This document shows, piece after piece, positions 5,858 through 14,638 of a stretch of DNA of 64,000 bases. A model generated the notes under the pieces. The model did no database searches, had not been told where the DNA came from, and saw only the letters and a program-made list of their open reading frames with translations. The stretch comes from Streptomyces sp. Je 1-369. GTDB taxonomy: Bacteria > Actinomycetota > Actinomycetes > Streptomycetales > Streptomycetaceae. The stretch covers positions 1,207,448-1,271,447 of the forward strand of contig NZ_CP101750.1 in assembly GCF_026810505.1 (NCBI RefSeq). The letters are read 5' to 3'. Each line of letters begins with the position of its first letter. Position 1 is the stretch's first letter. The position numbers were made by a program, and so were the translations under genes.

Positions 5858-7765
5858 TCACCGGGGGGTGACCGTGACCGTCACCTGGCCCTCCCCCGGC
5901 CCCGCCGGTCCCGTCCACGGTCGGGTCGACAGCGTCGGCAATCTGCCCTGTGTCAGGGCGAATCGCGGCAGCGACACTTCGTACAGGTCCGCTATCGCAT
6001 GCAACGCACGGTCCTCGTCCGAACGGTCGGCGGCCGGGCCCGTGGGGTTCGGGAACAGGTGGTCGGGGGTCAGCTCTGCGGGGAGGTCGCCCCATTGGGC
6101 GCGGTTGGCCTGGTGGACCATGAAGCCGTAGCACTCCTCGCCGTCTTCCGCGTAGGCGAAGTGGAACAGGTCGTCCCGGCGCCAGACCGTGAGGGCGCGG
6201 GTGCCGTGCGACAGTCCGGTGGCCGGGTGAGTCAGGCGGTCGGGGTTGAAGCTGAGCAGGCGGTGCGACTCGAAGGTGAAACTCCAGTTGTCCGCGGCGT
6301 CTGTCCGTCCCACGGCACCTATGCGGGCCAGGGGACCACGACGCTCCCGCTGCCACCCGTACTGGAAGCCCATGAGCTCCATCTCGCTCGCCACCGGCCC
6401 AAGCGGCCCCGTCCCGAACCGCTCCGCCAGCTCTTCGGGGCGTATCCCCGCGACGAGGACGAACCGGTACGCGTCGCGGCGGGCTCCTCCCGCGGCGTCC
6501 CCGCGCGCCAGCCACGCGAGCCCGTCGCGCGTGCTCCCGACCGTGGCGGCGGGCACGGGCGCCGCCTCCCCCTGCCCGGCCCGGGGCGTGAGCAGCAGTT
6601 CCCTGCCCCGCTCCGGGGTGATCACCGGACCGAGCAGCGGGTCGCCGAGCAGGCCGATCGGCGCCACGTGATCCTCCCCGTACGGCTCCCACCGCGGGAC
6701 CGCCGCCGCCAGCACCCGCCAGGCGCCGTCCGTGTCGCCCCAGCGCGCCAGTTCCCTGGCCTCCTCGACGGCACGCCCGAAGACGCCCGGCGACACGTAC
6801 TCGTACGTACGCCCCTTGATCTGCTCCAGGACGACCGCGGCCCGGTCCCTGTCCGACGCGTAGTCATCGGTCACGGGGCCCAGCACGAAGCGGTCGTCAC
6901 TCCGGCCCTCGCGCAGGTGGTTCCGGACCTTCAGGGGCAGCACCTCGCCCGCGTACAACGGATCGTCCATGCGCGGGTCGAGCGGCACCGCGCCGCTCCG
7001 TTCGAGCAGTGCCCGGAGCTGGGAGGCCATGACCCGCGCCCGCGGTCTGCCGAGGTCCGCCGCCTCGTCGAAGGCGGCTAGCGCCTCGTCCAACTCGCCT
7101 CTCAGGCAAGCGAGTCTGGCCTCCTCCACCCTGTCGTCGAGCTCGTGCGTCACGGCGTTCTCGAAACCGGAGTCGTTGCCGCCCGAGCGGTAGAAGTCCT
7201 TGTACATCCCCTCCATGTACGCACGGAACGACGCGTACCGTTCGGGCTCGTCGCCGCTCCACCCACGGTGTACGTAGACAGCCCACTCCCCGTCCGCGCC
7301 CACGTCTCCGGGGTCGAGCAGCACGTCGGTCATGTCCGAGTCGAGCGACATCTGCAACGCCCGTCCCCACATACCGGCTTGCCGCACATCCTGCTCGGCG
7401 GGGTTCTCGCCCAGGTTGTCCTCGTACAGCTTCCGCAGGGCGGACGGGTCCCCGTACGGCACGATGTCTTCCGCTCCCGCCAGCAGGTAGACCGAGCCCC
7501 CCGCGTACCGCCAGCCGTCCGTCGTCTCGAGGAAGGCGCGGAGGGAGGGAGGCAGCGGCGACGCGATCCCCAGCGCGCGCACGCGCTCCTCCAACGCGGC
7601 CAGCCGCGCGGGACCGGCAGGCCCGAACCCCAGCCAGCGGCTCCGCACGATGTCCTCGTCCAGCTCCTCGAACTCCTCAGGCTCGCTCGCGGCCAGCGCG
7701 TCGAGCCACTCCCCGCTCCACCGCTCGAGCCACGGCCCCCACTCGAAGATCTCCATGCGTGCCAT
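5858..7765 (-). CDS. SMI1/KNR4 (SUKH) domain protein
   Basis: A 635-residue soluble protein. Residues about 35-210 carry a SUKH-type domain: the opening helix (ARLAALEERVRALGI), the typical LPPSLRAFLETTDGW, and the strand around VYLLAGAEDIV. The rest contains a helical, charged linker with repeat-like segments (DELDDRVEEARLACLRGELDEALAAFDEA) and a C-terminal region of mixed alpha/beta character. SUKH proteins serve as immunity proteins against contact-dependent or polymorphic toxins or as regulators. No toxin gene is next to it, so an orphan immunity or housekeeping role cannot be decided. ATG 7765 is chosen; ATG 7756 is an alternative. It lies downstream of the sugar ABC operon but is separated from it by a strong hairpin. 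Confidence 0.7.
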   Translation of the reverse strand: MARMEIFEWGPWLERWSGEWLDALAASEPEEFEELDEDIVRSRWLGFGPAGPARLAALEERVRALGIASPLPPSLRAFLETTDGWRYAGGSVYLLAGAEDIVPYGDPSALRKLYEDNLGENPAEQDVRQAGMWGRALQMSLDSDMTDVLLDPGDVGADGEWAVYVHRGWSGDEPERYASFRAYMEGMYKDFYRSGGNDSGFENAVTHELDDRVEEARLACLRGELDEALAAFDEAADLGRPRARVMASQLRALLERSGAVPLDPRMDDPLYAGEVLPLKVRNHLREGRSDDRFVLGPVTDDYASDRDRAAVVLEQIKGRTYEYVSPGVFGRAVEEARELARWGDTDGAWRVLAAAVPRWEPYGEDHVAPIGLLGDPLLGPVITPERGRELLLTPRAGQGEAAPVPAATVGSTRDGLAWLARGDAAGGARRDAYRFVLVAGIRPEELAERFGTGPLGPVASEMELMGFQYGWQRERRGPLARIGAVGRTDAADNWSFTFESHRLLSFNPDRLTHPATGLSHGTRALTVWRRDDLFHFAYAEDGEECYGFMVHQANRAQWGDLPAELTPDHLFPNPTGPAADRSDEDRALHAIADLYEVSLPRFALTQGRLPTLSTRPWTGPAGPGEGQVTVTVTPR

Positions 7766-7788
7766 CGTGGCAGCCCCCACTGACAATT

Positions 7789-7843
7789 GCCGCTGGCGTC
7801 GGGGTCGGTGGGCGCCCGACGCCAGCGGCTGCACCGCGGTGCA
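7789..7843 (-). terminator. terminator hairpins after the sugar ABC operon
   Basis: GCCGCTGGCGTCGGG (7789-7803) pairs perfectly with CCCGACGCCAGCGGC (7815-7829) around an 11-base loop, and a 14-bp perfect palindrome TGCACCGCGGTGCA follows at 7830-7843. The pair sits downstream of the permease gene ending at 7955 and upstream of the SUKH gene, so it should separate the two transcripts. Confidence 0.7.
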
Positions 7844-7954
7844 GGGGCGTGCCCGGTCGAGGGGGTGCCGGATACGTCCCTGCGTCAGGTACTTCGTGGG
7901 CGGGCACGCTTTTGGATGCGGCGTCGGCGGGCCGGATTTTCCGCCACCGATCGC

Positions 7955-8890
7955 TCACCCCTTCCCCGCCCCCAGCGTCAGCCCCGCGATGAAGTGCCGT
8001 TGCAGGATGAGGAACACCAGGACCGTCGGGAGCGCCACCAGGACTGAGCCCGCCGCCAACAAGTTGTAGTCCGTGAAGAATTGGCCGCGCAGGTTGTTCA
8101 GGGACGACGTGATCGGGAGTTTGTCCGGGTTGGAGATGAAGATCAGGGCCCAGAGGAAGTCGTTGTAGATCCAGGTGAATTCGAGGGTGGCGAGGGCCGC
8201 GAGGGCGGGACGGCACAGGGGGAGGGTGATGCGCCAGAACTGGGTCCAGACTCCGGCGCCGTCGACGATCGCTGCTTCCAGGATCTCTTTCGGCAGCGTC
8301 CGCATGTAATTGGACAGGACGAACACGCAGAAGCCGATCTGGAAGCCGATGTTGACGAGGATGAGGGCCCAGAAGGAGTCGTAGAGGGTGAGTGAGTCGG
8401 ACATCCACCATGGGAGCGGGATCTTGAGGAAGAGGGCGTAGAGGGGGGTGACGATGACCTGTGGGGGCAGCAGGTTGCCTGCCGTGAACAGCATCAGGAG
8501 GAGCATGCCTCCGCGTATCCGCAGGCGCGACACCGCGAAGGCCACGAAGGACGCGAGGAAGAGCGTGACGATGACGGCGGGCACGGCGATGAGGAGCGTA
8601 TTGGTGAAGTATCTGCCCATACCGGATTCGGTGTAGGCCTCGCGGTAGTAGTCGAGGGAGAGACGGTCGGGCCAGGAGAAGTAGCCGTTCGCCGCCGTTT
8701 CCTCGTACGGGCGCAGCGAGGCGTAGACCGCCAGCAGGAGCGGGGCCAGGAAGGCGAGGGAGACCGCGGTCAGGAAGAGGGGGACTCCTAGGGCGCCTCT
8801 TCGGTGCGTGCGGCGGTCTCGGTGTCGGAATCGCTCTCGGTCTCGGTCTCGGTTTCCGCCGAGTGCTGCGTGCGCGTGTTTCGTCGTCAT
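7955..8890 (-). CDS. carbohydrate ABC transporter permease (MalG type)
   Basis: A 311-residue inner-membrane permease of the binding-protein-dependent family with about six hydrophobic segments after a very charged head (RDRDRERFRHRDRRTHRRG). The cytoplasmic EAA loop that contacts the ATPase is visible as EAAIVDGAGVWTQFWRITLPLCRPAL. It is the second permease of a heterodimer; its ATG overlaps the stop of the upstream permease gene by four bases (ATGA), so the two are translationally coupled. No ATPase gene is in the operon, which is usual for Streptomyces sugar importers served by the shared ATPase MsiK. The charged head is encoded by simple-sequence DNA (8820-8870). Confidence 0.9.
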   Translation of the reverse strand: MTTKHAHAALGGNRDRDRERFRHRDRRTHRRGALGVPLFLTAVSLAFLAPLLLAVYASLRPYEETAANGYFSWPDRLSLDYYREAYTESGMGRYFTNTLLIAVPAVIVTLFLASFVAFAVSRLRIRGGMLLLMLFTAGNLLPPQVIVTPLYALFLKIPLPWWMSDSLTLYDSFWALILVNIGFQIGFCVFVLSNYMRTLPKEILEAAIVDGAGVWTQFWRITLPLCRPALAALATLEFTWIYNDFLWALIFISNPDKLPITSSLNNLRGQFFTDYNLLAAGSVLVALPTVLVFLILQRHFIAGLTLGAGKG

Positions 8891-9771
8891 CGGTCGCGCG
8901 CCCCTCGTAGCTCTTGGACCAGGAACGTCACGATGAATGCCAGGGATACGGTGAGCAGGACGACCGCGATGGCCGAGCCGAATCCGATACGGCTGGCCTC
9001 GCCGATGATGTTGTCGGTGATGAGTACGGAGAGCAGTTCCAGGCCGTTGCGGCCCTTGTTCACCGCGTAGACGATGTCGAAGGCGCGCAGCGCTTCGATG
9101 ACCGTGATCACTCCGACGATGACATTGACGGGTCGCAGTGTCGGGAAGACGACGCGGAAGAACGTCTGACGGGTGTTGGCGCCGTCGATCGCGGCCGCTT
9201 CCTTGAGGGCGGGATCGACGGACTTGAGTCCGGCGAGATAGAGGATCATCACATAGCCGGTGTGTCGCCAGCTCGCGGCCAGCATCATCATCCAGATGTT
9301 GAGGTCGGAATTGCCGAGCCAGTCGATCGGGTCCTTCTCGTTGCCGAGAGCGGTGTTGACCACGCCCTGATCGGTGCCGAGGAGAAGTTGCGCCATGAAT
9401 CCGACGACCGCGAGCGAGAGCACCACCGGCATGTAGAGCACGGACTGGTAGAAGCGGCCGAACCGGACGCCGCGGTCGATGAGGACCGCGAGGAGAAGGC
9501 CGAAGGGCGTGGCGACGAGGCCGAGGAAGGCGATCCAGAGGAGGTTGTGGCGTACCGCGGGCCAGAACGCCGGATAGTTGTCGGCGAGGCTCTCGTAGTT
9601 CTTTCCGCCCACCCATTCGATGTCGCCGATGCCGTCCCACGAAGTGAAGGACAGGCCGACGGAGGCGAGCGTCGGCCCCCAAATGACGACGGCCTCGATC
9701 AGGACGGGAATGCCGAGGAGTACGCCGAGTACGGTGATGTCGCGGCGCGAGAATCGGGTCGTCCTGGCCAT
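8887..9771 (-). CDS. carbohydrate ABC transporter permease (MalF type)
   Basis: A 294-residue permease with about six transmembrane segments. The EAA loop reads EAAAIDGANTRQTFFRVVFPTLRP near residue 185. With the downstream permease it forms the membrane channel of a sugar importer. The stop codon overlaps the next gene's start (ATGA). It follows the solute-binding lipoprotein gene by only two bases, so the order binding protein, MalF-type, MalG-type is a single operon. The flanking GH27 glycosidase, ROK kinase and LacI regulator point to uptake of a plant-type galactoside or arabinoside, but the sugar is not determined by sequence. Confidence 0.9.
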   Translation of the reverse strand: MARTTRFSRRDITVLGVLLGIPVLIEAVVIWGPTLASVGLSFTSWDGIGDIEWVGGKNYESLADNYPAFWPAVRHNLLWIAFLGLVATPFGLLLAVLIDRGVRFGRFYQSVLYMPVVLSLAVVGFMAQLLLGTDQGVVNTALGNEKDPIDWLGNSDLNIWMMMLAASWRHTGYVMILYLAGLKSVDPALKEAAAIDGANTRQTFFRVVFPTLRPVNVIVGVITVIEALRAFDIVYAVNKGRNGLELLSVLITDNIIGEASRIGFGSAIAVVLLTVSLAFIVTFLVQELRGARDR

Positions 9772-9773
9772 GG

Positions 9774-11108
9774 TCAGCCGACGTCCTGCGAGAAGATGTC
9801 CTTCTTCTGCCGTTCGATGCTGTTGACGAGGCCGTCGACGTCGTTCGGGTCGTCGATGAAGTCCTGCAACGCCTTGATCATGACGGTTTGTGCGAAGTCG
9901 GGGCGCGTGTCGCGGTCCAGGAACTGCGAGATCTGCTTGGCCCCCGAGACCAGTTCGGCGGATTTCTTCTGCAGCGGGCTGTACGTGGAGGTGTCGGCGC
10001 CGTCGTTGACCGCGACGTTGTTCGGGTCACCGGCGAGATAGACGTCCTCGGCGGCGGGTGTTCCCAGCCACTTGAGGAGGTGCTTGCCCGCCTTCACGTT
10101 CTTCGCCTTCTCGGCGATCAGGAAACCGTCGATCGGCGCCTCCACCGCGTCCTGGCCGTACGCGGGGTCGATCTCGGGAAAGGCGAAGAAGTCGATGTCG
10201 TCCCGCTCGTCCGCGGGGAACTGCTGGCCGGGGTGGGGCATGCCGAAGACGGCCATGCCCGTCTTGCGTCGCTGGAGCCCTTGGCCGGCCTCCTCCCAGG
10301 TACGGCCGAGCGCACCTTTCTGGTAGTACGGCATGAGTTCGCGCCACAGGTCGAAGACCTTCTTGACCTTAGTGTCGGTCCAGGCCTCGTCGCCCGCCAT
10401 CAGGCTCTTGTGGAAGTCGTAACCGTTCAAGCGCAGGTTGATGTAGTCGAAGGTGCCCATGGCGGGCCAGCCGTCCTTGTCGCAGAAGGCGACCGGAATG
10501 CCGTCCCCGTGCATCTTCTTGGCCAGCGCGATGAACTCGTCCCACGTCTTGGCCTGTTCGTAACCCTGCTTCTCGAAGAGGCTCTTGCGGTGGAAGACGG
10601 CCCACGGATAGTAGTAGTACGGCACGAAGTACTGCTTGCCCTCGTGCGTGGACTGGTCCTTCAGCGCCTGCGAGAAACCAGTGAAGTCCTGCCACACGTC
10701 GCTGATGTCGACCAGCAGGCCCTTCTCCGCGAAATACTGCATGCGGTAGCCGGCGAACCACATGAAGACGTCGTCGGGTGTGGCGCGGAGATAGCGTGTG
10801 ATGTTCTGCTGGAATTCATTGTGCTCCGTGGTGTGGACCTCGACGGTCTTCCCGGTCTTTTTCTCGTACGCGTCGAAAGCGTCCTGGAACGCCTTCTTCG
10901 GTACCGTGTCCGAGGAGTTGGAGCCGACGGTGACTTCGTTCTTGTTGCCGCCGGGCTTCTCGCCGCAGGCGGCGAGCAGTGCGGGCAGCGTCACCGCTCC
11001 CGCCCCGGCCGCCGCACCGCGCAGAAGTCTGCGCCGGGACATCCGATGTCCTGTCATGCCGGTCACACCTGACGGCCCGACGGGTCCGCTGAACGATGAC
11101 TGTGCCAT
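9774..11108 (-). CDS. ABC sugar-binding lipoprotein
   Basis: A 444-residue extracellular solute-binding protein of family 1. ATG 11108 is chosen because GAGGAGGGG lies eight bases upstream. The export signal has a twin-arginine-like motif (SRRRLLRGAAAGAGAV) followed by the lipobox LLAAC, so the mature protein should be lipid-anchored outside the membrane. The remainder has the two-lobe binding-protein pattern (AFDAYEKKTGKTVEV, TWDEFIALAKKM, PVAFCDKDGWPAMGTFDY). It captures a sugar or oligosaccharide for the two permeases that follow. Promoter-region dyads lie between it and the divergent glycosidase gene. Confidence 0.9.
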   Translation of the reverse strand: MAQSSFSGPVGPSGVTGMTGHRMSRRRLLRGAAAGAGAVTLPALLAACGEKPGGNKNEVTVGSNSSDTVPKKAFQDAFDAYEKKTGKTVEVHTTEHNEFQQNITRYLRATPDDVFMWFAGYRMQYFAEKGLLVDISDVWQDFTGFSQALKDQSTHEGKQYFVPYYYYPWAVFHRKSLFEKQGYEQAKTWDEFIALAKKMHGDGIPVAFCDKDGWPAMGTFDYINLRLNGYDFHKSLMAGDEAWTDTKVKKVFDLWRELMPYYQKGALGRTWEEAGQGLQRRKTGMAVFGMPHPGQQFPADERDDIDFFAFPEIDPAYGQDAVEAPIDGFLIAEKAKNVKAGKHLLKWLGTPAAEDVYLAGDPNNVAVNDGADTSTYSPLQKKSAELVSGAKQISQFLDRDTRPDFAQTVMIKALQDFIDDPNDVDGLVNSIERQKKDIFSQDVG

Positions 11109-11261
11109 GTGCCCCTCCTCGGGGTGCAACCGAACACAACCGAACGCGCGGGGTGGATCTCACTCCCAACGGGCACCGCCGTCAAGGGGTCCGGCGCCGG
11201 GCAACCGAACCCGTACCGCTCCTCTTCCAACAGAGTCCAACAAGCCCTACCGTAAGCGCGC

Positions 11262-11278
11262 GCGTGACACATTCACGC
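11262..11278. promoter_or_regulatory. inverted repeat in the ABC/GH27 divergent promoter region
   Basis: GCGTGA and TCACGC form perfect arms around CACAT. The site lies between the start of the ABC operon (11108) and the glycosidase (11349). It does not match the GACAACGTTGTC palindrome at the lacI-type gene, so it may serve another regulator. Confidence 0.35.
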
Positions 11279-11297
11279 AAGCTCCTCACCCCCCATC

Positions 11298-11324
11298 TCT
11301 CGCGCGTACACCAGGTACGCGAGA
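11298..11324. promoter_or_regulatory. dyad just upstream of the GH27 gene
   Basis: TCTCGCG(C)GTA and TACGCGAGA are arms of an imperfect 27-base dyad ending 24 bases before the glycosidase start. It could be an operator or a 5' UTR hairpin. Confidence 0.35.
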
Positions 11325-11348
11325 ACGCGAGTACGGAGGAACGTAACG

Positions 11349-13442
11349 ATGCGTCATCTCCCAGCCCGCACGACCCGTACGAGAGTGGTCGGATCACTGA
11401 CCGCCGCCCTGCTCTGCGCCGCCGGGCTCGCCACGCCCGCCGCGGCGGCACGTGACACCGTCACCCCAGCCGCCGCCACCCCATCCGCCGACGCCCGACC
11501 CGCCACCATGCCTGACCCCGCCACCCCGTCCGCAAAACTGCCCGACGGTCTCGCCCCCACTCCGCCCATGGGCTTCAACAACTGGAACTCCACCCATTGC
11601 AGGGCCGAGTTCGACGAGGCCATGGTCAAAGGAATCGCGGACACCTTCGTCGAGAAGGGACTGAAGGACGCCGGATATCAGTACGTCAACCTCGACGACT
11701 GCTGGGCGCTGCCGCAGCGTGACGCCAACGGAAAACTGGTGCCCGACCCTGCCCGTTTCCCCAACGGAATCAAAGCAGTCGCCGACTACGTCCACTCCAA
11801 AGGCCTCAAACTCGGCATCTACACGAGCGCGGGCACCAAGACCTGCAACTCCGCGGGCTTCCCCGGCGCACTCGGCCATGAACGCAGTGACGCCCAGCAG
11901 TTCGCCGACTGGGGCGTCGACTATCTCAAGTACGACAATTGCAACAACCAAGGTGTCGACGCCAAGCAGCGGTACATCGCCATGCGCGATGCGCTGAAGG
12001 CCGCCTCCGAAAGCACCGGAAGGCCCATCGTCTACAGCATCTGCGAATGGGGCGAGAACAAGCCCTGGGAGTGGGCGGCGGACGTCGGCCACCTCTGGCG
12101 CACCACCGGTGACATCAGTGACAACTGGGGCTCCATGTTGTCGATCATGAAGAGGAACCTGCCGCTCGCGCAGTACGCGGGTCCTGGCCACTGGAACGAC
12201 CCCGACATGCTCGAAGTCGGCAACGGCGGCATGACCGACACCGAGTACCGCACCCACTTCTCGATGTGGTCGATCATGGCCGCGCCGCTGCTCATCGGCT
12301 CCGACCTGCGCAAGGCCTCCCCCGAGACCTTCGAGATCCTCGGCAACAAGGAAGTCATCGCCGTCGACCAGGACCCGCTGGGCAAGCAGGGCGAGGTCGT
12401 CTCGTCCCAGGGCGGACGCTGGGTCGTCGCCAAGGAGATGAAGGACGGCAGCCGCGCCGTCGCCCTCTTCAACGAGACCGGCAGCCCGCAGTCCGTCGCC
12501 ACGACGGCGAAGGCGGTCGGGCTTCCCGACGCCGACGCGTACACGCTGCGCGATCTGTGGCGGCACAAGAGCTACAACACGGCGGGCCGGATCGCGGCCA
12601 CCGTCCCCGCACACGGCACCGTGCTGCTGCGCGTCTCCGCCGACGGCAAGTGGGCGCACCACCCGCCCGCCACCGAACTCGGCCTGAAAGGCGGCCTGTT
12701 CGTGGAGGCCGACAAGTCCACCGGAGTCACCTCCGAGGTCACCAACCTGGGCCGTACGGCCGCCCAGCGGGTCTCCGTGACCCTCGCCGCGCCCTCGGGA
12801 TGGACCGTGAAAGCCACCTCGCCCAGCACGGCACGCTCACTGCGGACCGGCAAGTCGCTCGCCACGACCTGGACCGTCACCGCGCCGACGGGCACGAAGC
12901 CGGGCTCGTACGACGTCCGCCTCAAGGCCACGTACCGCTCGCCGCAGGGCGTCCGCGCCGAGAACGTACTGCCACTGACCGCCCAGGTGGTCGTGGCGCC
13001 CCCGGCCGGCGACTCGCTCCTCGGCGACCTGCCGTGGCTGTCGGCGACCAACGGCTGGGGCCCCGTGGAACGCGACACCAGCAACGGCGACAGCGGCCTC
13101 GGCGACGGCCGGCCGATCACCATCGGCGGCAAGGTGTACGCGAAGGGACTCGGCGTGCACGCGGAGAGCGCCGTCGAGTACTACACCGGAGCGGCCTGCG
13201 AGAAGGTCACCGCGCAGGTCGGCGTCGACGACGAGACGATGGTGAAGGGCACGGTCGCCTTCGAGATCTGGGCGGACGGCAGGAAGGCCGCGTCGACGGG
13301 TGTCCTCACCAACGCCATGCCCGCGCAGGAACTCTCCGCGGACGTGACCGGCGCCCAGGTCGTACGCCTCGTTGTCACGGACGGCGGCGACGGCATCGAC
13401 TCCGACCACGGCGACTGGGCGGAGGCGACGTTGAGCTGCTGA
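11349..13442 (+). CDS. secreted GH27 alpha-galactosidase-type glycosidase with NPCBM domain
   Basis: A 697-residue exported enzyme. ATG 11349 follows GGAGGA; residues 1-34 are a signal peptide (two arginines, hydrophobic core, TPAAAA cleavage region). The GH27 barrel begins at TPPMGFNNWN, with YVNLDDCW and LKLGIYTS. The nucleophile aspartate is in YLKYDNC (about residue 196) and the acid/base in NDPDML (about 284-286). A beta-sandwich follows to about residue 435, then a NEW3-type immunoglobulin-like module (about 440-545) and a C-terminal NPCBM carbohydrate-binding domain (LSATNGWGPVERD... onward). It should release alpha-galactose or beta-L-arabinopyranose residues from polymers outside the cell, feeding the divergent ABC importer. 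Confidence 0.9.
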   Translation: MRHLPARTTRTRVVGSLTAALLCAAGLATPAAAARDTVTPAAATPSADARPATMPDPATPSAKLPDGLAPTPPMGFNNWNSTHCRAEFDEAMVKGIADTFVEKGLKDAGYQYVNLDDCWALPQRDANGKLVPDPARFPNGIKAVADYVHSKGLKLGIYTSAGTKTCNSAGFPGALGHERSDAQQFADWGVDYLKYDNCNNQGVDAKQRYIAMRDALKAASESTGRPIVYSICEWGENKPWEWAADVGHLWRTTGDISDNWGSMLSIMKRNLPLAQYAGPGHWNDPDMLEVGNGGMTDTEYRTHFSMWSIMAAPLLIGSDLRKASPETFEILGNKEVIAVDQDPLGKQGEVVSSQGGRWVVAKEMKDGSRAVALFNETGSPQSVATTAKAVGLPDADAYTLRDLWRHKSYNTAGRIAATVPAHGTVLLRVSADGKWAHHPPATELGLKGGLFVEADKSTGVTSEVTNLGRTAAQRVSVTLAAPSGWTVKATSPSTARSLRTGKSLATTWTVTAPTGTKPGSYDVRLKATYRSPQGVRAENVLPLTAQVVVAPPAGDSLLGDLPWLSATNGWGPVERDTSNGDSGLGDGRPITIGGKVYAKGLGVHAESAVEYYTGAACEKVTAQVGVDDETMVKGTVAFEIWADGRKAASTGVLTNAMPAQELSADVTGAQVVRLVVTDGGDGIDSDHGDWAEATLSC

Positions 13443-13494
13443 CAGCGGGCAGCGGAGTGGCGGTGCGCGGGCAGCGGAGTGGCAGCGCCCGCGG

Positions 13495-13575
13495 CGCCTG
13501 TGCCATGACTTCGGCCCTCAGCGTCTGTGCCATGGCCCCGGCCCTCAGCGCCTGTGTCGTGACCCCAGCTGTCAG
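13495..13575. repeat. three tandem 27-bp repeats after the glycosidase gene
   Basis: A 27-bp unit beginning CGCCTGTGCCATGAC and ending CCCTCAG is repeated at 13495, 13522 and 13549, with a few substitutions. The last copy runs over the stop codon of the ROK gene. A separate 17-base duplication (GCGGGCAGCGGAGTGGC, from about 13445) precedes it. Confidence 0.75.
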
Positions 13576-14540
13576 CCCCCGACCGCACTCCCCATCCGCA
13601 CCGCCGCGCTCGGCTCCAGGTCGAGTGCGGCGGCGGCCGCGCCCACCAGCCCCGCGTCCGTGCCCATCAGCGCGGGCGCCACGGTGAGTTGGCGTACGAA
13701 GGACAGCGTGGCGTAGTCCCGCAGGGCGCGGCGCAGTGGCGTGAAGAGCACGTCGCCCGCCTTGCCCACTCCCCCGCCGATCACCGCGATGTCGATCTCG
13801 ACGAGGGTGGCCGTGGCGGCGATCCCGGCGGCCAGCGCCTGCGCCGCCCGCTCGAACGAGGCGAGCGCCACGGGGTCCCCGGCACGGGCGGCGCTCGCCA
13901 CCGCGGCCGCCGACGTGTCGCCGTCGGCGCCCGGGAGCCAGCCGCCCTCGATGGCGCGGCGCGCGATGTTCGGGCCACTCGCTATCCGCTCGACACAGCC
14001 CCGCGCACCGCACGGGCAGGCGTCGCCGTCGAGGTCCACGCTGATGTGGCCGATGTGGCCCGCGTTGCCCGTGGGACCGGCGTGCAGCTTGCCGCCGAGA
14101 ACGAGGCCGCCGCCGACGCCCGTCGACACGACCATGCACAGCGCGTTGTCGTGGCCACGCGCCGCGCCCTGCCAGTGCTCGGCGGCGGTCATGGCCACGC
14201 CGTCACCCACCAGGACGACGGGGAGCCCGCCGGTCGCCGCGCGGACGCGGTCGACCAGCGGATAGCCGCGCCAGCCGGGAACGTTGACCGGGCTGACCGT
14301 GCCCGCGGAGGCGTCCACGGGGCCCGCGCTGCCGATGCCCACGGCTGTCGCGCGCCCCCACAGCTCACCGGAGGTCAGCTCGCCGAGGACCTCCTCGGCC
14401 GCCCGCATCACCGTGTCGCCGTCCTCACGCGCGGGCGTCGGCCGCTGTGCGCGCAGGAGGATACGGCCGCGCCCGTCCACCAGGGCTCCGGCGATCTTGG
14501 TGCCGCCGATGTCGAGTGCGGCGACGAGGTCCATGTGCAT
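13572..14540 (-). CDS. ROK-family sugar kinase
   Basis: A 322-residue ROK kinase starting at ATG 14540, with GGAGA about ten bases upstream (ATG 14534 is possible). The ATP phosphate-binding loop is AALDIGGTKIAGALVD at the N-terminus. The ROK zinc motif is visible as CPCGARGC, and the family signature GHISVDLDGD precedes it. The catalytic aspartate is expected in LVGDGVAMTAAEHW. There is no DNA-binding domain, so it is an enzyme rather than a NagC-type repressor. It probably phosphorylates a hexose released by the neighbouring glycosidase. It is divergent from a LacI-type gene across a 12-bp palindrome. Confidence 0.88.
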   Translation of the reverse strand: MHMDLVAALDIGGTKIAGALVDGRGRILLRAQRPTPAREDGDTVMRAAEEVLGELTSGELWGRATAVGIGSAGPVDASAGTVSPVNVPGWRGYPLVDRVRAATGGLPVVLVGDGVAMTAAEHWQGAARGHDNALCMVVSTGVGGGLVLGGKLHAGPTGNAGHIGHISVDLDGDACPCGARGCVERIASGPNIARRAIEGGWLPGADGDTSAAAVASAARAGDPVALASFERAAQALAAGIAATATLVEIDIAVIGGGVGKAGDVLFTPLRRALRDYATLSFVRQLTVAPALMGTDAGLVGAAAAALDLEPSAAVRMGSAVGG

Positions 14541-14604
14541 CTGTGTCGGGTCTCCTGGTGTATCGGCAGGCCGGAGAGTGCGAAGGTCAGTCTCCCTTGC
14601 ATCT

Positions 14605-14616
14605 GACAACGTTGTC
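14605..14616. promoter_or_regulatory. LacI-type operator between ROK and lacI-family genes
   Basis: GACAACGTTGTC is a perfect 12-bp palindrome with the central CG typical of LacI/PurR-family sites. It lies upstream of a likely -10 element (TATGCT, 14624-14629) for the regulator and 65 bases upstream of the ROK start, so one bound dimer could control both genes. Confidence 0.75.
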
Positions 14617-14638
14617 CAGGCCCTATGCTCGACGCCAC

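Noticed and set aside
11394..12662. Minus-strand open frame opposite the GH27 gene
   Set aside because: It mirrors the glycosidase coding sequence; no ribosome site or domain supports it.
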